This document shows, in pieces, positions 1 through 5,937 of a stretch of DNA of 5,937 nucleotides (the first letter of the stretch is position 1; each line of letters begins with the position of its first letter). The notes beneath the pieces are model-generated. The model was not told the origin of the DNA, searched no databases, and worked only from the letters and a program-made list of their open reading frames with translations. The position numbers were made by a program, and so were the translations under genes. The DNA is from Chloroflexota bacterium (lineage in GTDB: Bacteria; Chloroflexota; Limnocylindria; QHBO01): positions 1 through 5,937 of the forward strand of contig JACDBZ010000264.1 in assembly GCA_013694645.1 (NCBI GenBank), read 5' to 3'.

Positions 1-98
1 GCGTCGACGCCTGCAACCTCGCGCACCCGACGGCCGTAGCGACGTTCAAGCTGTTCTCGACGTGCATCCTCGACACGTGCAAGACCGCCTGCCAGTGA
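1..98 (+). CDS. C-terminal end of a cysteine-rich hypothetical protein (partial)
   Basis: The reading frame starting at base 3 is open from the window edge to a TGA at 96-98 and gives the last 31 residues of a protein that begins outside the window. The fragment has four cysteines, at fragment residues 4, 21, 26 and 30, ending in a C-x4-C-x3-C-Q pattern. Short secreted or lipoprotein-type proteins of Myxococcota often end in such spaced cysteines that could form disulfides; this resemblance is an impression, not a family match. I do not recognise the protein and assign no function. The fragment is short, and an open frame of this length could occur by chance at this GC, so the call is tentative. 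The stop codon lies in the loop of a hairpin at 87-109. Confidence 0.4.
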   Translation, partial: VDACNLAHPTAVATFKLFSTCILDTCKTACQ

Positions 99-109
99 CG
101 CTGGCGGGT
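87..109 (+). terminator. GC-rich hairpin around the stop codon; possible terminator
   Basis: Bases 87-95 can pair with 101-109 to form a nine-base-pair stem with two G-U wobbles. The five-base loop at 96-100 contains the TGA stop of the upstream cysteine-rich frame. No run of T follows, so this is not a classical intrinsic terminator. It could help end upstream transcription, or be a chance product of the GC-rich sequence. Confidence 0.3.
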
Positions 110-171
110 CGGCGCCGCGCGCAAGGGCGCTTCGTGTCGCTGCCCGCACGAAACTGGGATAAGCGCGGGGC

Positions 172-1584
172 ATGCGCGCCAAGGCCCCGCTCCTCCTCGT
201 CGCCTCGCTGACGATCACCGCGGGCCCCGCGCGCGCGGCTCCGGACACACCCGCCGCGCCGCTCACCAGGACGGACGCGACGAAGCCCGCGGTTCTCACC
301 GCGCCGCCGCTGAAGCTCGACGTGCGCCGCACGGAGCTCCCGAACGGCCTCCGCGTCGTGCTCTCGGTCGATCACACGTCGCCGACCATCGCCGTCGACG
401 TGATGTACGACGTGGGCGCGCGCAGCGAGGAGCGCGGGCACTCCGGCTTCGCGCACCTCTTCGAGCACATGATGTTCCAGGGCTCGGCGAACGTCGAGAA
501 GGGCCAGCATTTCAGCCTCGTGCAGGCTGCGGGCGGGACGCTGAACGCGAGCACCTGGCTCGACCGCACCAACTATTTCGAGACGCTCCCGGGGCACGAG
601 CTGGAGCTCGCGCTCTGGCTGGAGGCGGATCGGATGGCGTCGCTCCTGCCAGCGATGACACAGGAGAAGCTGGACAACCAGCGCGACGTCGTCAAGAACG
701 AGCGTCGCTGGAGTGTCGACAACCAACCGTACGGGTCGTGGGACGAGAAGATGCAGGCCCTCGTCTACCCCGCAGGGCATCCCTATCACCACTCGACCAT
801 CGGCTCGATGGAGGATCTCTCGGCCGCCTCCCTGGAGGACGTCCAGGAGTTCTTCGCCACCTGGTACGCGCCGAACAACGCCGTCCTGACCGTCGCCGGC
901 GATTTCGAGGCTGATGAGGCGCTGACCATGATCGAGCGCCACTTCGGGCGGATCCCGGCCAACGCCAGCCTCCCGCCCTCGCCAGACTTGACAATCGATC
1001 CGCTCCTCGGTGAGGAGGTGCGCGAGACGGTAGCCGACCAGGTGCCGCTTCCGCGGATCTACCTGGCGCATCGCATCCCGGTCTTCGGAACCGATGCGTT
1101 CGACGCGCTCGACGTGGCCGCCGACGTCCTGGGCGCTGGGCGCGCCTCCCGGCTGTACGCCAGCCTGGTGAGGGAGCAGCAGGTCGCACAGGATGCAAGC
1201 GTTTTCGTCTTCCCAATCGTCGGCGGCGCCAGCATGTTCGCGTTGTGGGTCACCGCGCGGCCCGGCGTCAGCACCGAGACACTGGAGGCCGCAACCCTGG
1301 CCGAGCTCGACCGCCTTGCCACCGATGGGCCCACCGACGCCGACCTCGAGCGCGTCAACAACCTGCACGCGGCGCACGTCGCCGGCATGCTCGAGCGGGT
1401 CAGTGAACGGGCCGATCGGCTCAGCATGTACACCTGTCTCTTCGACCAGCCCGAGCGGATCAACGAGGAGGCGAGCCGCTGGGGAGCCGTCGACAGCGAC
1501 CGCGTGACCGATGCGCTGCGTGCTTCGCTTCTCCCCGAGAACCGGGTGACGCTCACCTACGTGCCGGCCGAGGCGGCATCGTGA
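172..1584 (+). CDS. M16 family zinc metallopeptidase, catalytic subunit, with signal peptide
   Basis: This 470-residue protein is an M16B (pitrilysin/insulinase-like) peptidase, which cleaves peptides within a clamshell of two similar halves. Residues 1-22 look like a Sec signal peptide: basic start MRAK, hydrophobic stretch 5-17, and ARA before the likely cut after Ala22. It is therefore probably periplasmic or otherwise exported. The zinc motif is HLFEH at 95-99 (ligands His95 and His99, base Glu98). Glu177, in KNERRW, is the expected third ligand. The C-terminal half, with SRLY at 326-329, lacks the Arg and Tyr normally found there: aligned on SRL, these positions are Val333 and Gln340. 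The ATG at 172 is the first possible start, because the same frame has TAA at 160-162. No strong ribosome binding site or promoter is visible. The next gene overlaps by GTGA and encodes the complementary half. The substrate is unknown. Confidence 0.93.
   Translation: MRAKAPLLLVASLTITAGPARAAPDTPAAPLTRTDATKPAVLTAPPLKLDVRRTELPNGLRVVLSVDHTSPTIAVDVMYDVGARSEERGHSGFAHLFEHMMFQGSANVEKGQHFSLVQAAGGTLNASTWLDRTNYFETLPGHELELALWLEADRMASLLPAMTQEKLDNQRDVVKNERRWSVDNQPYGSWDEKMQALVYPAGHPYHHSTIGSMEDLSAASLEDVQEFFATWYAPNNAVLTVAGDFEADEALTMIERHFGRIPANASLPPSPDLTIDPLLGEEVRETVADQVPLPRIYLAHRIPVFGTDAFDALDVAADVLGAGRASRLYASLVREQQVAQDASVFVFPIVGGASMFALWVTARPGVSTETLEAATLAELDRLATDGPTDADLERVNNLHAAHVAGMLERVSERADRLSMYTCLFDQPERINEEASRWGAVDSDRVTDALRASLLPENRVTLTYVPAEAAS
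1570..1573 (+). promoter_or_regulatory. Ribosome binding site for the second M16 gene
   Basis: GAGG lies seven bases before the GTG at 1581, within the last codons of the first M16 gene. It supports the overlapping GTG as the true start and suggests coupled translation of the two subunits. Confidence 0.5.
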
Positions 1585-2924
1585 GCGAGCGTCCGATTGC
1601 GGGAGCGCCACGGCCCTATCGGTTCCCGTCGTTCGAGCACCAGCGCCTCGACAACGGGCTGGGCGTCTGGCTCGTTCCGCTGCCCCACCGCGAGCTCGTC
1701 AGCATCCACCTCCTGACCGATGCCGGAGCCGCATCCGAGGACGAGGCGCACGCGGGACTCGCCGGGCTGACCGCGCAGCTCCTCGTGACCGGCACGCGCC
1801 GCCTGGACGCGTCCGCCTTCGCCGAGACGACCGAGCGGCTCGGGATCGAGGTCGGCAGCGAGTCATCATGGGACAGCGCGCGCGCCGGGTTCACGGCGCT
1901 CGGCAGCAAGCTCGACGACGGCCTGGAACTCCTGGCCGAGATGCTGCGCACCCCGCGCCTGGATCCCGGCGAGTTCGATCGGCTGAAGTCCGAGCGCCTG
2001 AACGACATCCTCCAGGCCCGCGCGGATCCCGGCCGCCTCGCCGACGAGAGCTTCCTGCGCGAGGTGTTCGCCGATGACGTCCCGTACGGGCGCCTCTCGG
2101 CCGGACGCCCGGAGACCGTCGAGGCACTCACCGTGGAAGACGCGGCGGCATTCCACGCCGGCCACTACGCGCCGAACGTGACCGACATCATCATCGCCGG
2201 CGCGATCACGCCCGAGGTCGCCCGCGCCGCGATCGAGCGGCACCTCGGCGACTGGGGCGGCACCGCGCCCACGCACCGGACGATCGAGCCGGTCCAGCGC
2301 GGAGGGCGCCGCATCGTCCTCGTCGATCGCCCCGGGTCGGTCCAGAGCGAGCTGCGCGTGGGGCATCTCGGAATTAATCGGCACGATCCGCGCTACTTCC
2401 CGGCGATCGTGATGGCGGCTCTGCTTGGCGGGGTCTTCGGCAGTCGCCTGAACCTGCGGCTGCGGGAGGAGCTCGGTTACACCTACAGCGCCCGGGCAAG
2501 CTTCGACCCTCGCCGGGCCATCGGCCCCTTCATCGCCAGCGCCGCGGTGCAGACGGAGGTCAGCGTCGACGCGATTCGCCAGCTGCTCGGGCAGCTCGAA
2601 CGCATCCGCGACAGCCAGCCCGAGGAGGCCGAGCTGGCCGAGGTTCGCAACTTCCTGATCGGCGTGTTCCCGCTCCGATTCGAGACGACCAGCGGCATCG
2701 CATCGGCGATCGAGCCCCTCGCCGTGTACGACCAGCCGCACGACTGGTGGCAGCGCTACCGGGCAAGGCTCGAGACGGTCGGCGGCAGCGACGTGCACCG
2801 GGTTGCGCGCGAGCTCGTCCGCCCCGATGAGGCGCTCATCCTGGTCGTTGGCGACGCGTCGGTGCTGCGCGCAGAGCTCGAGGCTGCGGACATGGGTCCC
2901 GTCGACGTCGTTTCCGCCGCCTGA
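1581..2924 (+). CDS. M16 family peptidase-like protein, non-catalytic partner subunit
   Basis: This 447-residue protein has the two-domain M16 fold signature but no zinc site. Where its upstream neighbour has HLFEH, it reads GLTAQ (residues 62-66), so both histidines and the glutamate are replaced. Its C-terminal domain keeps the family motif SRLNLRLREELGYTY (288-302), with Arg295 and Tyr302 in the positions of the M16 R/Y pair. In two-subunit bacterial M16B enzymes such as Sphingomonas SPH2681/SPH2682, the zinc-less subunit supplies this pair to the active site of the other subunit; mitochondrial processing peptidase also combines active and inactive subunits. By inference this protein is the partner of the preceding peptidase. 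The GTG start overlaps the upstream TGA by four bases and has GAGG seven bases before it. No signal peptide is visible at the N-terminus, unlike the partner. The gene ends 15 bases before the converging hisIE. Confidence 0.9.
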   Translation: MSERPIAGAPRPYRFPSFEHQRLDNGLGVWLVPLPHRELVSIHLLTDAGAASEDEAHAGLAGLTAQLLVTGTRRLDASAFAETTERLGIEVGSESSWDSARAGFTALGSKLDDGLELLAEMLRTPRLDPGEFDRLKSERLNDILQARADPGRLADESFLREVFADDVPYGRLSAGRPETVEALTVEDAAAFHAGHYAPNVTDIIIAGAITPEVARAAIERHLGDWGGTAPTHRTIEPVQRGGRRIVLVDRPGSVQSELRVGHLGINRHDPRYFPAIVMAALLGGVFGSRLNLRLREELGYTYSARASFDPRRAIGPFIASAAVQTEVSVDAIRQLLGQLERIRDSQPEEAELAEVRNFLIGVFPLRFETTSGIASAIEPLAVYDQPHDWWQRYRARLETVGGSDVHRVARELVRPDEALILVVGDASVLRAELEAADMGPVDVVSAA

Positions 2925-2931
2925 CTCGCGC

Positions 2932-2954
2932 CGCGCTGCCTACGACGCAGCGTG
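2932..2954. terminator. Hairpin at the convergent junction; possible shared terminator
   Basis: On the plus strand 2932-2939 pairs with 2947-2954 in an eight-base-pair stem with one G-U wobble and a seven-base loop (2940-2946). In minus-strand RNA the wobble becomes an A-C mismatch, so the structure favours the M16 transcript. It begins eight bases after the M16 stop and overlaps the last codons of hisIE. No T run follows on either side, so termination is only a possibility. Confidence 0.3.
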
Positions 2955-3545
2955 CCGCTCTCCGAGCTCCCGCTCCACCGCCGAGAGGCTGAGCCCACGC
3001 GACTCGAGCAGCACGAGCGCGTGGTAGAGGAGGTCAGCGGCCTCGGCCACGACTTCATCGTCGCTGCCGACCAGGGCGGCGGCCGACAGCTCCCCCGCCT
3101 CCTCGGTCACCTTTTCAGCCGGCCGTCGCGGTCCACCTGCCAGGAGGCGCGCGGTGTAGGAGGTGTCAGGAGACGTCCCACGCCGCGCATTGATGATGCG
3201 GGCCAGGGCGGCGAGATCGAATGCCGGGTCGCCATCGAAGCACGAGCGCGAGCCGGTGTGACAGGCAGCGCCCGATGGCTCGACGCGATACGCGATGGCA
3301 TCGGCGTCACAGTCGACCGTCATGTCGACGACCCGCATCACGTTGCCACTCGTGGCACCCTTCCGCCACAGCTCGTTCCGCGAACGGGACCAGAAATGCG
3401 CCTCGCCGGTATGCTCCGTGGCCTGGACCGCCTCGCGGGTGGCCCATGCGAGCATGAGGACGTCGCCGCGCGCCGCATCGGTCACCACCACGGGAAGGAG
3501 ATCGCCTCGGGACCAGTCGGGTCGGCGCTCGGTCAGCCAAGCCAC
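2940..3545 (-). CDS. hisIE: Bifunctional phosphoribosyl-AMP cyclohydrolase / phosphoribosyl-ATP pyrophosphatase HisIE
   Basis: This 201-residue cytoplasmic fusion enzyme carries out steps 2 and 3 of histidine synthesis. The C-terminal HisE domain splits pyrophosphate from PR-ATP, and the N-terminal HisI domain opens the purine ring of PR-AMP to give ProFAR. HisI spans about residues 1-108, with HFWSRSR (50-56) and LWRKGATSGN (59-68). The metal sites are Asp78, Asp80 and Asp82 (magnesium) and Cys79, Cys95 and Cys102 (zinc). HisE spans about 127-201, with a MazG-like acidic pattern: Glu148, Glu149 and Glu152, then Glu168 and Asp171 before LLYH. The length is normal for a HisIE fusion and all key residues are present. 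The GTG start at 3545 lies inside hisF, overlapping it by 13 bases, with a weak AGGTGG at 3550-3555. It is the last gene of the operon and ends in TAG, facing the M16 genes. Confidence 0.96.
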   Translation of the reverse strand: MAWLTERRPDWSRGDLLPVVVTDAARGDVLMLAWATREAVQATEHTGEAHFWSRSRNELWRKGATSGNVMRVVDMTVDCDADAIAYRVEPSGAACHTGSRSCFDGDPAFDLAALARIINARRGTSPDTSYTARLLAGGPRRPAEKVTEEAGELSAAALVGSDDEVVAEAADLLYHALVLLESRGLSLSAVERELGERHAAS

Positions 3546-4336
3546 GCCGCCACCTGCTGCGCCGATGGAGCGGGCCGAGGCAGCCGGACGCTCAGCCCGC
3601 GATCCGCGAGCGCCCGCTTGAGTGAGCCGATACGCAGGATGTCGAAGTGAAGCGTCGACGCCAGCAGGGCGGCCGCCGCGCCGGCCTCCAGCACCTCGGC
3701 CACGTGGTCGACGCTTCCCGCGCCACCCGACGCGACGACCGGCACGCGGACCGATGCCGCGATCGCGGCGGTCAGCTCCAGGTCATAGCCAGAGCGCGTG
3801 CCGTCCCGATCGATGCTCGTCACGAGCAGCTCACCGGCGCCGCGCTCGACCGCCTCGCGCGCCCAAGCGACAGCCTCGCGCCCGGTCTCCTCGGTTGCGG
3901 CCACGGCCCGCACGCGCCACACGCGCGGCGCGGACCTAGCCGCGTCGATGGCCACGACGACCGACTGCGAGCCGAGCCGATCGGCGAGGAGCTCGACGAG
4001 CGTCGGGTCGCGCAGGGCGGCGCTGTTGACGGCGACCTTGTCCGCGCCCGCGTCAAGAAATGCGGCGGCATCCGCGATGCTGCGCACGCCGCCCCCGACC
4101 GAAAGCGGCACGTCGAGCGCGGTCGCCGCGCGACCGATCAGGTCGAGCAGGGCGGGACGGGCGTCGCGCGTCGCCCCGATGTCGAGGATCGTGATCTCGT
4201 CCGCTCCCTCGTCAGCGTACCGAGCGGCCAGCTCCACCGGATCGCCGGCATCGACCAGGTCGACGAAGCGCGTCCCCTTGACCACGCGGCCGTCGGTCAC
4301 GTCGAGGCAGGCGATGATCCGCTTTCGCAGCGTCAC
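3533..4336 (-). CDS. hisF: Imidazole glycerol phosphate synthase, cyclase subunit HisF
   Basis: HisF is the (beta/alpha)8-barrel cyclase that joins PRFAR with ammonia delivered from HisH, forming imidazole glycerol phosphate and AICAR (the latter feeds purine synthesis). The protein has 267 residues. The catalytic aspartates are Asp12 (in IIACLDV) and Asp131 (in VVAID). Phosphate-binding loops appear at GGGVRS (81-86) and ASGGAGS (202-208), and TSIDRDGT (173-180) is a classic HisF block. The usual family end, VRL, falls at 250-252. A further 15 residues, rich in Pro and Ala, follow (PRPAPSAQQVAAWLG), making the protein longer than the typical 250-257. The start is GTG at 4336, overlapping the hisA stop by four bases (GTGA), with no strong ribosome binding site of its own, so translation probably depends on hisA. 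Its 3' end overlaps hisIE. Confidence 0.97.
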   Translation of the reverse strand: MTLRKRIIACLDVTDGRVVKGTRFVDLVDAGDPVELAARYADEGADEITILDIGATRDARPALLDLIGRAATALDVPLSVGGGVRSIADAAAFLDAGADKVAVNSAALRDPTLVELLADRLGSQSVVVAIDAARSAPRVWRVRAVAATEETGREAVAWAREAVERGAGELLVTSIDRDGTRSGYDLELTAAIAASVRVPVVASGGAGSVDHVAEVLEAGAAAALLASTLHFDILRIGSLKRALADRGLSVRLPRPAPSAQQVAAWLG

Positions 4337-5061
4337 GCCAGCACCGCCATGGCCTCGGCCGGGTCGATTGCCCCGGTGAGGAGTGCCAGCCCGACGACCG
4401 CGCCGTCACAGCCGACCTCGACGACGGCGCGCAGATCATTGATGGAGCCGATGCCGCCCGCGGCCACCAGCACTGCACCCGGCACCGCGGCCCGGATTCG
4501 CGTCAGAAGCTCGAGGTTCGGGCCGGCAAGGGTACCGTCGCGGGCGGTATCGGTCACGATGAGGCGCGAGGCACCGTCCGCGAGCAGGCGCCGGGCCAGC
4601 GCCTCCGCGCCCGTATCCCCCGTCCGCATCCAGCCGTCGAGCGCCGGCCGATCGGCGCGCAGGTCGAGCGAAACGGCAATCCGGCCGGGGTATGCGGCGG
4701 CGCACGCGCGCAGGAATGCCGCGTCTTCGATGGCCGCCGTGCCGAGGAGCGCCTCGTCGGCACGCTCCAGCAGAGCGTCAACGTCAGCCAGGCGTCGCAG
4801 TCCGCCGCCCGCCTCCACGACCACATCCGACGCCTCGCTCCGTGCCGCGACCACGATCTCGCCGAGCAGCTCGAGCTGCATCGGACGTCCCGCGCGCGCT
4901 CCGGCCAGGTCGATGACATGGAGCCGACGACAGCCGGCCGCGACGAAGCGACGGGCGAGCTCAGCGGGGTCCGCATCGGCGCCGATTCGCCGCTCGTAGT
5001 CGCCCTGGACCAGGCGCACCGCACCGCCATCCAATAGGTCGATGGCGCAGATCAGCTCCAT
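4333..5061 (-). CDS. hisA: ProFAR isomerase HisA
   Basis: HisA is a half-barrel-duplicated (beta/alpha)8 enzyme that isomerises ProFAR to PRFAR (step 4), supplying HisHF. The length of 242 residues is normal. Asp8 (in AIDLLDGG) and the aspartate in SLDLR (Asp133) are the expected catalytic region, and TDTARDGTLAGPN (170-182) is the conserved block of the second half. Phosphate loops are seen at GGGLRR (85-90) and AGGIGS (201-206). In actinobacterial PriA, which also works in tryptophan synthesis, an Arg precedes the conserved Trp; here that position is Asp142 before Trp144 in LDGWM, so I favour plain HisA, though dual activity cannot be excluded by eye. The ATG at 5061 lies ten bases inside hisH and has GAGG at 5069-5072 with ideal spacing. 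The gene ends in a GTGA overlap with hisF. Confidence 0.96.
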   Translation of the reverse strand: MELICAIDLLDGGAVRLVQGDYERRIGADADPAELARRFVAAGCRRLHVIDLAGARAGRPMQLELLGEIVVAARSEASDVVVEAGGGLRRLADVDALLERADEALLGTAAIEDAAFLRACAAAYPGRIAVSLDLRADRPALDGWMRTGDTGAEALARRLLADGASRLIVTDTARDGTLAGPNLELLTRIRAAVPGAVLVAAGGIGSINDLRAVVEVGCDGAVVGLALLTGAIDPAEAMAVLA

Positions 5062-5672
5062 GTCGCCGCCTCGACCCGCGCATCCAGGGCGCCTGCGGCA
5101 AATGCCGACAGGAGCGCCCGACCCGTGGGGCCGCTCTTCTCGGGATGGAACTGCGTGCCGGTCATTGATCCCGAACGCACGAGCGAAGGGAAGCGGAAGC
5201 CGTCCACATCAGTCCATCCGGTGACGGCGGCAGGATCGGCGTCGAGCCAGTAGCCGTGGACGAAGTACGCGTCGAACGCGCCGCTGTCGGTGCGCACTTC
5301 GTTCCAGCCGATATGGGGAACCTGCCGAGGACCGCCGTCGGCGACGCTCGGGAATGCCCGGCAGCGACCCGCGATCAGGCCGAGACCCGGGGTATCGCCC
5401 TCATCGGAGCCATCGAGCAGAAGCTGAGCGCCCAGGCACAACCCGAGGAGCGGCCTCCCGTCGGCCCCCCAGCGACGGACCGGTTCCCACAGCCCGCGCG
5501 CCATCAGCTCCTCCACCGCCGACGGCGCTGCGCCGACGCCGGGCAGGACCAGCCGTTCGGCCGCGCGGATCCCCGCCGGGCTCGTGACCAGGCACGCTTC
5601 CGCACCGACGGCCGCGAGCGCGCGCAGCACCGACCGCGTGTTGCCGGACCCGAAATCCACGACGGCAATCAT
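5052..5672 (-). CDS. hisH: Imidazole glycerol phosphate synthase, glutamine amidotransferase subunit HisH
   Basis: HisH hydrolyses glutamine and channels ammonia through the HisF barrel. The protein has 206 residues, the usual size. It is a class I glutamine amidotransferase: the nucleophile is Cys79 in GLCLGAQLL, and His176 and Glu178 in TQFHPEKSG complete the triad. PGVGA (44-48) is the oxyanion-side loop and VPHIGWNEV (118-126) is a typical HisH block. The N-terminal GSGNTRSV carries Thr where Leu or Val is commoner. The frame is open further upstream, up to an ATG at 5870, but those 66 residues have no family resemblance and lie over hisB in another frame. The ATG at 5672 begins the family pattern MIAVVDFG, overlaps the hisB stop as ATGA, and has AAGGG nine bases before it. 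Confidence 0.96.
   Translation of the reverse strand: MIAVVDFGSGNTRSVLRALAAVGAEACLVTSPAGIRAAERLVLPGVGAAPSAVEELMARGLWEPVRRWGADGRPLLGLCLGAQLLLDGSDEGDTPGLGLIAGRCRAFPSVADGGPRQVPHIGWNEVRTDSGAFDAYFVHGYWLDADPAAVTGWTDVDGFRFPSLVRSGSMTGTQFHPEKSGPTGRALLSAFAAGALDARVEAATWS
5069..5072 (-). promoter_or_regulatory. Ribosome binding site for hisA
   Basis: On the minus strand GAGG lies seven bases before the hisA ATG, inside the last codons of hisH. It supports the start at 5061 despite the ten-base overlap. Confidence 0.5.
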
Positions 5673-5937
5673 CGCAGCGTGCCCTTGCTGCTGGGCATGG
5701 GGGCGCCCGCACTGGCAAGCCGTGGATCCAGCTCCCAGGCCTGCCGCAGCGACCTCGCCAGCGACTTCGCGCCGCCTTCCACGAGATGGTGGGTACTGCG
5801 AGCGCGACGAACTTCCAGGTGGACCGATGCGCGCGCCTCGCGCGCCAATGTCTCGACGAAGTGTGGCCACAGCTCGAGCCAGACATTGCCACCGGTCAGA
5901 GGTTCTGGCCGAGGCTCGATATCGGCGTACGCGCGGC
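5669..5937 (-). CDS. hisB: Imidazoleglycerol-phosphate dehydratase HisB, C-terminal part (cut by window edge)
   Basis: The minus-strand frame from the right edge to TGA at 5671-5669 gives the last 88 residues of imidazoleglycerol-phosphate dehydratase, the manganese enzyme of step 6, which forms imidazole acetol phosphate. The visible part contains the second metal-binding motif HHLVE (fragment residues 49-53), then KSLARSLRQAW and the C-terminal PSSKG block (81-85), which corresponds to the family's PSTKG ending. The segment before the HHLVE motif (about residues 5-30) is less conserved than usual but can be aligned, with AREARASVHLEV leading into the motif. The start, the first metal-binding half and any fused phosphatase domain are outside the window. 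The stop overlaps the hisH start as ATGA, so HisB and HisH are probably translated in a coupled way. Confidence 0.93.
   Translation of the reverse strand, partial: RAYADIEPRPEPLTGGNVWLELWPHFVETLAREARASVHLEVRRARSTHHLVEGGAKSLARSLRQAWELDPRLASAGAPMPSSKGTLR
5682..5686 (-). promoter_or_regulatory. Ribosome binding site for hisH
   Basis: On the minus strand AAGGG lies nine bases before the ATG at 5672, within the final codons of hisB. It is a modest match, but it agrees with the family-based choice of this start over the far upstream ATG at 5870. Confidence 0.4.

Noticed and set aside
99..171. Promoter before the first M16 gene
   Set aside because: This gap must hold the promoter if the gene starts its own transcript, but I see no convincing -35/-10 pair; the best -10-like string (GATAAG near 158) has no partner at normal spacing.
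46..1611. Long minus-strand open frame (about 521 codons) opposite the first M16 gene
   Set aside because: It mirrors a clear M16 coding sequence; such antisense frames arise from high GC at third codon positions. The translation shows no family motif and is rich in Arg, Gly and Val.
2371..2380. AT-rich patch in the second M16 gene
   Set aside because: It is a few codons (Gly-Ile-Asn) in a continuous M16 frame, with no repeat or site structure around it.
2952..3650. Plus-strand open frame opposite hisIE
   Set aside because: It is a shadow of hisIE with no recognisable domain or credible start.
3647..4999. Long plus-strand open frame opposite hisF and hisA
   Set aside because: It is low-complexity, rich in Arg, Ala and Ser, and lies antisense to two unmistakable his genes.
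4333..5061. HisA being a dual-function PriA of the actinobacterial type
   Set aside because: The Arg before the conserved Trp that marks PriA is Asp142 here; by eye the protein fits plain HisA better.
5673..5870. 66-residue N-terminal extension of HisH starting at an upstream ATG
   Set aside because: The extension lies over hisB in a different frame, has no HisH-like sequence, and the family N-terminus begins exactly at the ATG at 5672.

Overview
This is a strongly GC-rich bacterial window in which almost every base is coding. It holds two converging gene groups. The organism cannot be fixed from the sequence alone. The high GC, the exported M16 peptidase paired with an inactive partner, and a cysteine-rich secreted-type protein tail at the left edge would suit Myxococcota (deltaproteobacterial type). 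That is an inference of low to moderate confidence.

Left part, plus strand. Bases 1-98 are the C-terminal end of an unrecognised cysteine-rich protein, whose stop codon sits in the loop of a GC-rich hairpin. After a short gap comes a two-gene unit encoding M16B-type (pitrilysin/insulinase-like) zinc peptidase subunits. The first (172-1584) has a signal peptide and the zinc-binding HxxEH motif. The second (1581-2924) lacks HxxEH but keeps the Arg/Tyr pair of the M16 C-terminal domain, which the first lacks. They overlap by four bases (GTGA) and look like the two halves of one heteromeric peptidase.

Right part, minus strand, read from right to left: the end of hisB (5669-5937), then hisH (5052-5672), hisA (4333-5061), hisF (3533-4336) and a fused hisIE (2940-3545). 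Every junction is a coding overlap of 4, 10, 4 and 13 bases, so this is one tightly coupled histidine biosynthesis operon. The products cover consecutive steps from phosphoribosyl-ATP to imidazole acetol phosphate. HisE and HisI (fused) convert PR-ATP through PR-AMP to ProFAR, HisA isomerises ProFAR, HisH and HisF make imidazole glycerol phosphate and AICAR, and HisB dehydrates it. The operon's 5' end, its promoter and the other his genes lie beyond the right edge.

The two units converge with 15 bases between stop codons. A hairpin there overlaps the end of hisIE. I see no tRNA, rRNA, CRISPR array, insertion sequence or phage gene, and nothing that is clearly a new system. The M16 pair (complementary active-site halves, but only one subunit with an export signal) and a 15-residue C-terminal tail on HisF are the points most worth a second look.
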